Assembly: GCF_015223055.1 (NCBI RefSeq)
Contig: NZ_JADFBX010000006.1
Location: 62,001-126,000 of the forward strand
Length of the DNA stretch: 64,000 bases
DNA from: Pedobacter sp. MC2016-24
GTDB lineage: Bacteria; Bacteroidota; Bacteroidia; Sphingobacteriales; Sphingobacteriaceae
Direction of reading: 5' to 3'
Under the pieces are notes generated by a model. That model was not told where the DNA came from. It worked only from the letters and a program-made list of their open reading frames with translations, and made no database searches. The translations under genes were made by a program, and so were the position numbers. Of this stretch, positions 26,152 through 33,664 are shown in pieces; position 1 is the first letter of the stretch; each line of letters starts with the position of its first letter.

Positions 26152-26688
26152 ATGCTATCTTGGTCTGTTGTAAAATCAATGCATATGAGAATAATCAGTT
26201 TATTTACCAAAATTTCGACTACAAGAAAAGTTTTACTGATTGCAGGTCTCTTTACATTACTGATCAGTACCTGCGTTATTTTTCCTGTAGAGTACAGCAA
26301 AGCTAGTTTGATAGAAGAATTTGGATATACTTATTTAACCTTAGCTATTGCGCTGTTTTTGTTGATGTTCGGGCTAATGGGGAGGCATACTTTTAGAGGG
26401 CTTTTGTTTCTGGCGCTCAGTTCAATCATTGGTGCTATCTTTTTTTATGTCGCTTTTCCGGTTTCCCTATTCACAGTCTTTATTGCAATTTGGCTAGGCA
26501 TTCCTTCAGGCATTATTACAGCTTTAATCTTCATGATCGTTAATTTTTACTTTTTCAGGGATGCCAAAAAACACAAACTACTCAAACAAATCGTTGTATA
26601 CCTGGTCATCCTCTTTATTGTTTCTATTTTATTTGCTTACGGTGGTGATTGGATTTATGAAATCACAGAATATTTCAAGCATTTATAG
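26152..26688 (+). CDS. Hypothetical multi-span membrane protein
   Basis: A 178-residue protein with about five hydrophobic segments (VLLIAGLFTLLISTCVIFPV; YLTLAIALFLLMFGLMG; GLLFLALSSIIGAIFFYVAF; two more to the end) and short polar loops. No family recognised. It starts 10 bp after the TPM gene, so the two are probably cotranscribed. In-frame ATGs at 26179 and 26185 (MRIISLFTKIS) are alternative starts. Confidence 0.65.
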   Translation: MLSWSVVKSMHMRIISLFTKISTTRKVLLIAGLFTLLISTCVIFPVEYSKASLIEEFGYTYLTLAIALFLLMFGLMGRHTFRGLLFLALSSIIGAIFFYVAFPVSLFTVFIAIWLGIPSGIITALIFMIVNFYFFRDAKKHKLLKQIVVYLVILFIVSILFAYGGDWIYEITEYFKHL

Positions 26689-26815
26689 TTTTCTGATTAT
26701 AGAATGTAAAGGCGGAGTTGTTGAGGTCTAGGTTTAAAAATATCTAGATATCTGACTGCCGTTGAAAATTTGATTGATGGTAAAACTTGAAAATACCCAC
26801 TAATGTCCCTAATAA

Positions 26816-26992
26816 TTAAGCTTTACCGAGATAAACTTTAACCGCATCGATCGAGTTTCCCACTTCGGCGACCGCTTCTTTCAGTTGGTCATTGGTCACT
26901 TTCAACTGACTTGTCCAATATTTAAGTTCATATTCCTGGCCTAGGTCAATTGTATAACTTCCAGTTTTTTTAGTTTTTTTATCTTTACCCAT
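26816..26992 (-). CDS. DUF3606 small protein
   Basis: About 58 residues from the ATG at 26992 (MGKDKKTKKTGSYTIDLGQE); an upstream in-frame ATG at 27019 would add nine. The signature is EYELKYWTSQLKVTNDQL then KEAVAEVGNSIDAVKVYL, which matches the DUF3606 pattern Y-E-v-rYW...gv...L..AV..vG.s...V..yL. Function unknown; the family is common in Proteobacteria and Bacteroidota as a short stand-alone protein. A second member is at 43935-44105. Confidence 0.8.
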   Translation of the reverse strand: MGKDKKTKKTGSYTIDLGQEYELKYWTSQLKVTNDQLKEAVAEVGNSIDAVKVYLGKA

Positions 26993-27103
26993 TTCCACTC
27001 GTTTCCTAGTTAACACCATACTGGGGCAACTTGTTTTATCCAGCGTGACCGGTTTTTTTATCTTTTTTAAAGAAGCAGATTTAGACTTTGATTCCGATTG
27101 AAA

Positions 27104-27547
27104 CTATTGTTTTTGTTTTTTTAAGAAGTAATTGTCCAGGCTATACAAATAACTTTCAATCGTTCCCAATAAAAAACAGGCGCTTGCGCCTATCCAAACA
27201 GAATAATTAAAGGTAGACTTGATGCCCAATGAAAAAGTCATTGACGTCGCAAAAAGTAGCAATAGTATCCCAGCAATTATAGCAGAGCGTCGTGTCTGAT
27301 AGCCTATAATTAGTAATATGGCTAAAACAAATTCCAGAACCGTGGCGGAAATTGCTAACAATAACCCAAATTGTTGAGGCACGAAGAAATTTAGTTGATT
27401 TGAATAGGAGACGAAGTTTTCCCAGTTTCCCCAAGAAACATTATTGCTTCCTGGCGCACCCCAGTAACCTAAACGGTCAGCGACTGCGGATAAAAAAGCT
27501 GTTGCTACGGCGAACCTTACAAACAACTGAATCAAATTCGTTTTCAT
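27104..27547 (-). CDS. DoxX-like small membrane protein
   Basis: A 147-residue inner-membrane protein with four hydrophobic spans (LIQLFVRFAVATAFLSAVAD; LLLAISATVLEFVLAILLII; SAIIAGILLLLFATSMTFSL; WIGASACFLLGTIESYLYSL). The first span with R11, the ADRLGYWGAPGSNNVSWGNW loop, and the second span ending ILLIIGYQTR resemble the DoxX/DUF417 type. No catalytic residues are evident. It is alone, upstream of DUF3606 on the same strand. Confidence 0.75.
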   Translation of the reverse strand: MKTNLIQLFVRFAVATAFLSAVADRLGYWGAPGSNNVSWGNWENFVSYSNQLNFFVPQQFGLLLAISATVLEFVLAILLIIGYQTRRSAIIAGILLLLFATSMTFSLGIKSTFNYSVWIGASACFLLGTIESYLYSLDNYFLKKQKQ

Positions 27548-27683
27548 TTATCTAAGTTTAAGATCGATAAAGGTAATGGCTTTCCATTCTGGAAAACTTA
27601 AACCAGTTTAAGAAATTAAACCTGAATATCCATCTGGTTATTTTTTGCAGATGTGTGGTGAAAATAAATTATAGGATTACACG

Positions 27684-27884
27684 CTAATCATTTTCATTAT
27701 TTGTCTTTTTATTGAAATGGTAAATAAGCGCACCGAATATTGGCAAGAACAAGACGATATTTGTCCAATAACGTTTAAAACGATGATCACTATCGGGTAG
27801 TTTTGAGATCTGAAATACTGTAAAAAGATTAAGTACAGCACTAATAATCACCAGGAAATAAATAAGATTACTGAAATCGGTCAT
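27684..27884 (-). CDS. PLDc_N-type two-span membrane protein
   Basis: A 66-residue protein with two hydrophobic segments (LIYFLVIISAVLNLFTVFQI and WTNIVLFLPIFGALIYHFNK) separated by SKLPDSDHRFKRY. The second span with P-x-x-G-x-x-x-Y is typical of the phospholipase-D nuclease N-terminal domain found as a stand-alone membrane protein in many bacteria. No catalytic domain is present. Confidence 0.7.
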   Translation of the reverse strand: MTDFSNLIYFLVIISAVLNLFTVFQISKLPDSDHRFKRYWTNIVLFLPIFGALIYHFNKKTNNEND

Positions 27885-28099
27885 AGGATCTAATTTACAA
27901 AATATGTTGCTTTTGACAGATCAATTTTGTTAAATAATGTAGCTAAACCTTGGATTGATATAAAATCTCGAATTTATCTCACTTTTTAACATTAAAAAGC
28001 TTTAACAGATCATTTCTATTAAATCGAATTCCAGGGTTTAAATTCAGAATGAAACATTGCACCAAATCATTTGTTAATGTAGAAGTAAATACATTCGAA

Positions 28100-28339
28100 A
28101 TGAAAAATCAAGAAGATAAAGAAAGAGAGAACATTGCTCCTGATGACCAAGTAAAAGATGATGCATCGGTAATTTTGAATAATGATGCGGTTTTTGAAAA
28201 TGGCGAAATTGATCCTGGTTTTACGCCGGTAGCCGAGCAGGATCAACTGGAACAGGGAACAGAGAAAAATCAGGGTTTGGGTGAATTGGATGGCACGAAT
28301 CCGGGGTCTAATCACCATCCTATGGATAATGAGGTGTAA
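28100..28339 (+). CDS. Small acidic hydrophilic protein, unknown
   Basis: ATG at 28100 (MKNQEDKERENIAPDDQVKD) gives 79 residues; the frame extends to an ATG at 28049, but that part looks less coding. The protein is rich in Asp, Glu, Asn and Gly with no hydrophobic core, so it is probably disordered. It is followed after 11 bp by a second protein of similar type. No family recognised; such acidic low-complexity proteins are often stress-induced in Bacteroidota (inference). Confidence 0.6.
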   Translation: MKNQEDKERENIAPDDQVKDDASVILNNDAVFENGEIDPGFTPVAEQDQLEQGTEKNQGLGELDGTNPGSNHHPMDNEV

Positions 28340-28350
28340 AATTTAAAGTT

Positions 28351-28623
28351 ATGACTAAAAAAGCAGTTAATCTTTCTTTACCAGATGGTCCAAGGGACGG
28401 TCTTGATAATACAGGGACACAGGGTGCAGATTCATTGCGTGATGACGCGTATACCGGCGATTCAAAGAAAGCAAAAGCCCGTGGTGATGATCAAATAAAC
28501 AAAGAAGAGAAACCAACAAAGCTGGCAGATCAGCCTGGTGACAGGGAGAATACCGAGGGGGACGATGCGATGAATTACAAAAGTGATCGCGAACAAGGAG
28601 CTTATAATCCTAAGAATATATAA
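28351..28623 (+). CDS. Small charged hydrophilic protein, unknown
   Basis: A 90-residue protein (MTKKAVNLSLPDGPRDGLDN, then repeated acidic and Gly/Asp-rich segments such as GADSLRDDAYTGDSKKAKAR and QPGDRENTEGDDAMNYKSDR). Disordered-like composition, no signal peptide or membrane span. Forms a pair with the gene at 28100-28339 and is probably cotranscribed with it. Confidence 0.6.
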   Translation: MTKKAVNLSLPDGPRDGLDNTGTQGADSLRDDAYTGDSKKAKARGDDQINKEEKPTKLADQPGDRENTEGDDAMNYKSDREQGAYNPKNI

Positions 28624-28692
28624 TTTACGGTAAGAACGGTTCTGATGATCCAATCCGCATAGAATTTTGTTAAAAAATGTTAAATCTATTTG

Positions 28693-28756
28693 AAAAAAAT
28701 GTTTTGTTTTTTTGATTTGTTCTGTCAAATTAAACCATTGAACAAAACATTTTTTT
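28693..28756. promoter_or_regulatory. 16-bp perfect inverted repeat with A/T-rich arms
   Basis: AAAAAAATGTTTTGTT (28693-28708) and its exact reverse complement (28741-28756) are separated by 32 bp. It lies between the acidic-protein gene (ends 28623) and the NEW3 protein (28790). The T-rich right arm with GTTTTGTTTTT could act as a terminator for the upstream gene in either direction. Confidence 0.5.
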
Positions 28757-28789
28757 TAAGCTATTATTATAAATTCTAGTGTTTGGATT

Positions 28790-29647
28790 ATGTTAACAAA
28801 TTTCTCACTTAGCCACCATCTATCAATTCCTAAGGCCCTATTATTTTTCCTGGTTATTTTTGTATTTAGCCTGACTGTACGCGCCCAGAATCCGGTCATT
28901 AATATCGACGGGAAATCTTCTTTTACAGCAAAGCTGCTCAATATCGAGGGGGCGACAAGCGAAACGTTTCGTTATAATGCAACTTTACATAATGGATCTG
29001 CTAAAGCGGCCGTTTTTGAATTTAAAACAAACCTGCCCATTGGTTGGATGATTAGTTACAAGGTTGATGGAAGCCAGGTTACTTCGCTAAACCTGGATCC
29101 GGGAGCTTCAAGAGATGTAGCTGTTGAAGTGAATGCAACAGCAAGTACTTCACCTGGTAAATATAGCCTGCCGGTTAAGGCAATGTCGAACGCGGACACC
29201 CTCTCGCTGAATCTGGAGGCGGTGGTTAAAGGCTCCTATGGACTGACCTTGAGTACACCCTCGGGAAAGTTGAGTGAAGAACTTACTTCCGGTAGTCACA
29301 AGGAAATTCATTTGGATATTAAAAATTCCGGCACACTGCGTTTAAATGATATCGACTTATCCGCTCAATTACCTGCAAGCTGGGAAGCTACTTTTGAACC
29401 TGCGAAGATCAAGCAATTGGAGCCTGGAAAAAGCATGGCCGTAACGGCGAAGATTAAAGTTCCTGATAAGACAATTGCAGGAGATTATGCCGCTACCTTT
29501 ACCGCAACAAATAGCAATGCGAATTCACCGGCCGCATTTAGGATGGTAGTGACAACTTCATTGCTTTCTGGCTGGATCGGTATTTTGGTGATCCTGCTGG
29601 CAGTTACACTGGTTTATTATCTGATCCGTAAGTACGGTAGACGATAG
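28790..29647 (+). CDS. NEW3-domain secreted/membrane-anchored protein, first gene of an ABC operon
   Basis: A 285-residue protein with a signal peptide (to about residue 32, VRAQ) and one C-terminal span (GWIGILVILLAVTLVYYLIR). The body has two immunoglobulin-like NEW3 (alpha-galactosidase-associated) domains: ATLHNGSAKAAVFEFKTNLP with LDPGASRDVAVEVNATASTS, and DIKNSGTLRLNDIDLSAQLP with EPGKSMAVTAKIKVPDKTIA. The domain fold is a guess from the pattern P-G-x-S followed by VxVxx. In bacterial genomes this protein type is encoded just before an ABC ATPase and permease; here the ATPase starts 4 bp later. Probably an extracytoplasmic accessory of the exporter. Confidence 0.8.
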   Translation: MLTNFSLSHHLSIPKALLFFLVIFVFSLTVRAQNPVINIDGKSSFTAKLLNIEGATSETFRYNATLHNGSAKAAVFEFKTNLPIGWMISYKVDGSQVTSLNLDPGASRDVAVEVNATASTSPGKYSLPVKAMSNADTLSLNLEAVVKGSYGLTLSTPSGKLSEELTSGSHKEIHLDIKNSGTLRLNDIDLSAQLPASWEATFEPAKIKQLEPGKSMAVTAKIKVPDKTIAGDYAATFTATNSNANSPAAFRMVVTTSLLSGWIGILVILLAVTLVYYLIRKYGRR

Positions 29648-29651
29648 AGCG

Positions 29652-30599
29652 ATGAAAGATGCTATTATACAACTTAAGAGCCTAACGAAATGTTACGGCT
29701 CACAAAGAGCCGTTGAAGATTTGAATCTTGACATTCATAAGGGTGAGATTTTCGGATTATTGGGACCAAATGGTGCTGGAAAAACGACAACAATACTGAT
29801 GATGCTCGGGCTAACCGATCCAACAAACGGATCTGCTTTCGTTTGTGGCTTCAATGCTACTCGTAATCCCATTTCTGTGAAGAAAAAAGTGGGCTACATG
29901 CCAGATAGTTTAGGCTTTTATGACCATATGACTGCACTTGAAAACCTGGTATACATTGCAAGGTTAAATGGGCTGCCTGAAAATGACGTAGTTAAACGGA
30001 GCACAGAGTTGATGGCGGTGGTAGGGCTCTCTTCGGCTTTGCACAAGAAAACTTCAGCTTTCTCAAGGGGGATGAAACAGCGTTTGGGGCTTGCCGAAGT
30101 ATTGATTAAGCAGCCTGAGGTAATCATTCTTGATGAGCCTACGCTGGGAATTGATCCAAGTGGTGTAAGGGATTTTTTGACGCTGATTAAGCGATTGAGT
30201 AAAGAACAGGGCTTGACTGTTCTGCTTTCCTCACACCACTTACATCATGTACAACAAGTTTGTGATCGGGTGGGTATTTTTGTGAAAGGAAAGCTATTAG
30301 CTCAAGGCAATATTGATAGCCTGTCTGATCGTTTGTTTGGCCATAGTGGGCCTATCGTTTCGATTAAGTTAGCAAACTCCATTCCCCAATCCTGGCCGAT
30401 GGAAAAAGAACTGAGGCAATGGGAAACAATACGCCGGATCACCATCGACAATGATACCATAGAATTTGAGTGTAAGCAGTTAATTACACCGGCCCTGGTT
30501 CGTTTTTTTGTGGAGCAGGGGTATAACATCCTGAGTGTACATCAAAAAGATTATGGTCTGGATGACATCTATCAGAAATATTTTGAGGACATTAACTGA
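29652..30599 (+). CDS. ABC transporter ATP-binding protein
   Basis: A 315-residue cytoplasmic ATPase. Walker A GPNGAGKTTT (about residues 39-48), a signature helix FSRGMKQRLGLAEVLIK (about 138), Walker B VIILDEPTLGIDPSGV (about 158-173) and switch histidine SSHHLHH are all present. The C-terminal extension of about 100 residues is typical of ABC-2 exporters (NodI/CcmA/bacitracin type). It is between the NEW3 protein and the permease (30605), with 5-bp gaps, forming a three-gene operon. Confidence 0.95.
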   Translation: MKDAIIQLKSLTKCYGSQRAVEDLNLDIHKGEIFGLLGPNGAGKTTTILMMLGLTDPTNGSAFVCGFNATRNPISVKKKVGYMPDSLGFYDHMTALENLVYIARLNGLPENDVVKRSTELMAVVGLSSALHKKTSAFSRGMKQRLGLAEVLIKQPEVIILDEPTLGIDPSGVRDFLTLIKRLSKEQGLTVLLSSHHLHHVQQVCDRVGIFVKGKLLAQGNIDSLSDRLFGHSGPIVSIKLANSIPQSWPMEKELRQWETIRRITIDNDTIEFECKQLITPALVRFFVEQGYNILSVHQKDYGLDDIYQKYFEDIN

Positions 30600-30604
30600 A
30601 GACA

Positions 30605-31588
30605 ATGAACAGTCAACTACATGCTTTAAAACTTCGTGCTGCCAGCCCTTTTAGTGTCATGCTTCGTAAGGAAATGGCCGATCATATCCGGAGCTGGCGA
30701 TTTATCGTACTAATTGGGTTGATTGCCCTGACCTTTGTGGCATCAATGTATGTATCTATTGGGAATATCCGCTCGGCAATGGGCAATGCCAATGATCCGG
30801 ATCGTACTTATTTATATCTTAAACTACTAACTACTACTGATAATTCTATTCCACCTTTTCATGTGTTTCTAAGTTTTCTGGCACCTTTATTAGGTATCAG
30901 TTTAGGTTTTGATGCGATTAATGCGGAGCAGAACGGTGGTACGCTTACCAGACTGATGGCACAGCCAATTTACAGGGACAATGTGTTGCTGGCTAAATTT
31001 GTGAGTGGTTTGATTATGGTTGGGGCTTTGTTTTTGGTTTTATCCATGCTGATGATAGGAGGGGGCCTGGTTTTAACGGGAGTGAGGATAGAGCCGCAAG
31101 AACTCATGCGGATAATTGGTTTCATTGTGATCAGTGTTACGTATGTTGCATTTTGGTTGAGCTTATCGATTGTACTTTCCATTAAATTCAGGCAAGCGGC
31201 AACTTCTGCGCTTACGGCTATAGGTGTATGGCTTTTTTTTACTGTGTTTTACCAAATTGTCATCAACCTTTTGATCAGGTCCTTTTTACCTGATCCGGCT
31301 TTTCTGTCGCAGGAGCAAATACAGTGGTACAATGAAATGATTCTGAATCTGTTGCGGATAGCTCCCAACCAGCTTTATACAGATGCCGTTACCACCATGC
31401 TGATGCCCTCAGTTCGAAGTCTTGGTCCCATGACTATGGAACAAATGTCTGGGGCAATACCTGCTCCGCTGCCTTTCAGAGAAAGCCTTGTAATCGTATG
31501 GCCACAAGTAACGGGGTTAATTGCTGCAACAATAGCTTGTTTTGCCCTGTCTTATTACTTGTTTATGCGTCGTGAGATCAGAAGCTAA
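30605..31588 (+). CDS. ABC-2 type permease
   Basis: A 327-residue inner-membrane protein with about six spans. The N-terminal FSVMLRKEMADHIRSWRFIV and first span (LIGLIALTFVASMYVSIG), and FDAINAEQNGGTLTRLMAQP (the conserved GT-x-x-x-LL/LM-x-x-P motif before the second span), identify it as ABC-2. It pairs with the ATPase upstream and NEW3 protein. Substrate unknown. Confidence 0.9.
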   Translation: MNSQLHALKLRAASPFSVMLRKEMADHIRSWRFIVLIGLIALTFVASMYVSIGNIRSAMGNANDPDRTYLYLKLLTTTDNSIPPFHVFLSFLAPLLGISLGFDAINAEQNGGTLTRLMAQPIYRDNVLLAKFVSGLIMVGALFLVLSMLMIGGGLVLTGVRIEPQELMRIIGFIVISVTYVAFWLSLSIVLSIKFRQAATSALTAIGVWLFFTVFYQIVINLLIRSFLPDPAFLSQEQIQWYNEMILNLLRIAPNQLYTDAVTTMLMPSVRSLGPMTMEQMSGAIPAPLPFRESLVIVWPQVTGLIAATIACFALSYYLFMRREIRS

Positions 31589-31891
31589 TAGGTATGTCGG
31601 AGTAAGGGTGCAAACGTGATATTGAGGTCTTGAGCCAAACTCAGGAAGACGCCCGTGTCGAGTGTCGATTGTGTTCATAATGACGATATAATGCTTGTCA
31701 AAATTGCCGTTATCCCGTCGCAAGCAGGGATGTTAGCACTCGTATTTCGCCATGCATATTGGCCTTTCTTTTTTTAAATCCTGAGATAAACTTAGCATAG
31801 CAATTTTTTGGATGAACAGAATTGTAATTTAAACTAAAATTAACACTATATTTAATTTAAGATTACATATACCAAATAGTTTTGAGCAGTG
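31589..31891. other. Intergenic region, no intact gene, repeat-like sequence
   Basis: 303 bp between the ABC permease and the next sigma factor. I see no convincing ORF. Bases about 31620-31680 on the minus strand read as GTCTTCCTGAG, TTTGGCTCAAGACCTC and the like, which resembles the CTGAA..TTCAG palindromic spacers seen at 38351-38428 and might be an interspersed repeat. The last 60 bp are AT-rich and probably hold the promoter of the sigma gene, though I cannot place a clear -10. Confidence 0.35.
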
Positions 31892-32440
31892 ATGTTAAAC
31901 TATATCCAAAATATTAAAAAGGGTGATCATCTGGCTTTTGAAATGGTGTTTAAACTGTTTCATAAAAAACTATATGCTTATTTTTTGAAAAAGACGGCTT
32001 CGGAAGACATGGCTCAGGAACTAACCCAGCTTGCTTTTATAAAATTATGGGGGTTTAAACATACGCTGTCTGAAACGATTGAGCTTGACCATCAATTGTT
32101 CCGGATCGCGAAAACCACGCTGCTGGATTATTTTAAAAAGCAGGCAAATGATGAACGGAATCTTAAACTTTACTACAACCGGCTTTCTGAAGACGCTGCT
32201 GACCAGAATCAAAATTTTGAAACCAATCAGCAATTGGAAGTGGCTTTAAGTCTGCTACCACCAACACGTAAAAAAGTTTTCATTTTAAACCGTTTGCAGG
32301 GCTATTCTTATAAAGAAATTTCAGAGCAACTTTCTATTTCTCCCAGAACCGTAGAAAAGCATATTTCACTAGCCTTAAAGCAGCTTAATGGTTATGCCTA
32401 TTTGCCCATGTTTATCCTTGTTGTCAAATATCTCCGGTAG
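31892..32440 (+). CDS. ECF-type RNA polymerase sigma factor
   Basis: A 182-residue sigma factor; ATG at 31892, with an in-frame GTG three bases earlier. Region 2 (DHLAFEMVFKLFHKKLYAYF then ASEDMAQELTQLAFIKLW) and region 4 (LPPTRKKVFILNRLQGYSYK, EISEQLSISPRTVEKHISLA, a HTH) are both clear. It is followed by a FecR gene (32553) and the SusC/SusD pair, so it should control them. Confidence 0.92.
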   Translation: MLNYIQNIKKGDHLAFEMVFKLFHKKLYAYFLKKTASEDMAQELTQLAFIKLWGFKHTLSETIELDHQLFRIAKTTLLDYFKKQANDERNLKLYYNRLSEDAADQNQNFETNQQLEVALSLLPPTRKKVFILNRLQGYSYKEISEQLSISPRTVEKHISLALKQLNGYAYLPMFILVVKYLR

Positions 32441-32552
32441 CTGTGCTCAAAGTTTTCAATGCTTTAATACGCTGAAAAGATAATCCCGCCGATTTTAAAA
32501 AAATATTTTTTATCCGTTACGGGTTTATGCCGAATTGAATCGTATTGGTAAT

Positions 32553-33578
32553 ATGAGCGCGTCTGATCAACTGTTGGATAAATTTTTTAAAGGACAATGT
32601 AGCCCTCAAGAAAAGCTGCAGGTAATGGCCTATTTGAATAAAGTAGACGACCTGCCTGCTCATTTATTAAGCAAAGATGAATGGGATCAGACAGCTGATG
32701 CTACAATAGACGAGCTGAAAACCGGGGAGATGCTTCACGCAATAAAAAAAGAGACTTTTGGCAAAGTTTATCGCCTGAAATGGATTAAGGTAGCATCGGC
32801 TGCAGCGATTGTGGCTGCCGTACTCACAGTTGGCTTGTTCAATTTCAAACGCAAGGAAGCACCTATTGGCCTGGCTAAAAACAAGCCGGTAAGCATCGAT
32901 AAAACAAGTACGATAAACTGGAAGTCTGTCATGAATTATACAGAGCATAATCAATTCTTTACCCTGCCGGACCATTCGACGGTTAAAATATATCCGGGAG
33001 CCGAATTGAGATATGCTGTTCCTTTTGTGAAAAATAAACGGGAAGTGTATTTAAATGGAAAAAGCTTTTTCCAGGTTACAAAAGACAAGGAACATCCGTT
33101 TGTAGTGTATGCTAAAGGAATTTCTACCACTGCGCTAGGCACATCTTTTACCATTACAGCTTTAGAAAAGAGCAGGTTTATTAAGGTACAGTTGCACACA
33201 GGTAAGGTTTGGGTAAAAAACGTGGATTCTGTACATCAGATTTCTGCCTTTAGTAAGGTGTTGTTGCCCGGGAAAGAACTGGTGTACAATAAGTTGATCA
33301 ATACCATAAAAGTTTCAGATTCCAGAAATTTATCTATTAAAGCGGAAAATGCACTGAGGGAGCTAAACTTTACGCAGGCTTCTTTAGTTGATGTTTTTGC
33401 CAGGCTTGAAAAACAATATAAAGTTAAAATCATTTACGACCGCAGTGATGTAGCTGAGATGTCGTTTACAGGAAGTTTAAAGCCAACACAATCCATAGCA
33501 TCCATACTTGAAGAAATAGCCGAACTAAACAATCTGAATCAAATTAAAACAGCCGAAGGTTACCTGATTAGAAAGTAA
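32553..33578 (+). CDS. FecR-family anti-sigma factor with DUF4974 domain
   Basis: About 341 residues from the ATG at 32553 (the frame also opens with a TTG at 32535). Cytoplasmic N-terminus, a span at about residues 76-93 (VASAAAIVAAVLTVGLFNF), FecR domain (FFTLPDHSTVKIYPGAELRY; KREVYLNGKSFFQVTKDKEH; TALGTSFTITALEKSRFIKV) and C-terminal DUF4974 (FTQASLVDVFARLEKQYKVK; MSFTGSLKPTQSIASILEEI). Complete. Confidence 0.92.
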   Translation: MSASDQLLDKFFKGQCSPQEKLQVMAYLNKVDDLPAHLLSKDEWDQTADATIDELKTGEMLHAIKKETFGKVYRLKWIKVASAAAIVAAVLTVGLFNFKRKEAPIGLAKNKPVSIDKTSTINWKSVMNYTEHNQFFTLPDHSTVKIYPGAELRYAVPFVKNKREVYLNGKSFFQVTKDKEHPFVVYAKGISTTALGTSFTITALEKSRFIKVQLHTGKVWVKNVDSVHQISAFSKVLLPGKELVYNKLINTIKVSDSRNLSIKAENALRELNFTQASLVDVFARLEKQYKVKIIYDRSDVAEMSFTGSLKPTQSIASILEEIAELNNLNQIKTAEGYLIRK

Positions 33579-33605
33579 AACCAGAAAAATATTAAACACA
33601 ACTGA

Positions 33606-33623
33606 ACTGCTAAAAAAAGCAGT
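33606..33623 (+). promoter_or_regulatory. 6-bp hairpin in the SusC leader
   Basis: ACTGCT (33606-33611) and AGCAGT (33618-33623) enclose six A. It lies between FecR (33578) and SusC (33665). It is shorter than the hairpins in the leaders at 14346 and 58662 and lacks their TGAGTT motif, but has the same 6-nt loop. Confidence 0.3.
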
Positions 33624-33664
33624 AATGGGAATCTTTTTGCCAAAAAAACCAAATACAACAAATT

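Noticed and set aside
31517..31723. 68-codon minus-strand frame over the end of the ABC permease and the following gap
   Set aside because: No family pattern; its first half is antisense to the permease and the rest covers repeat-like DNA.
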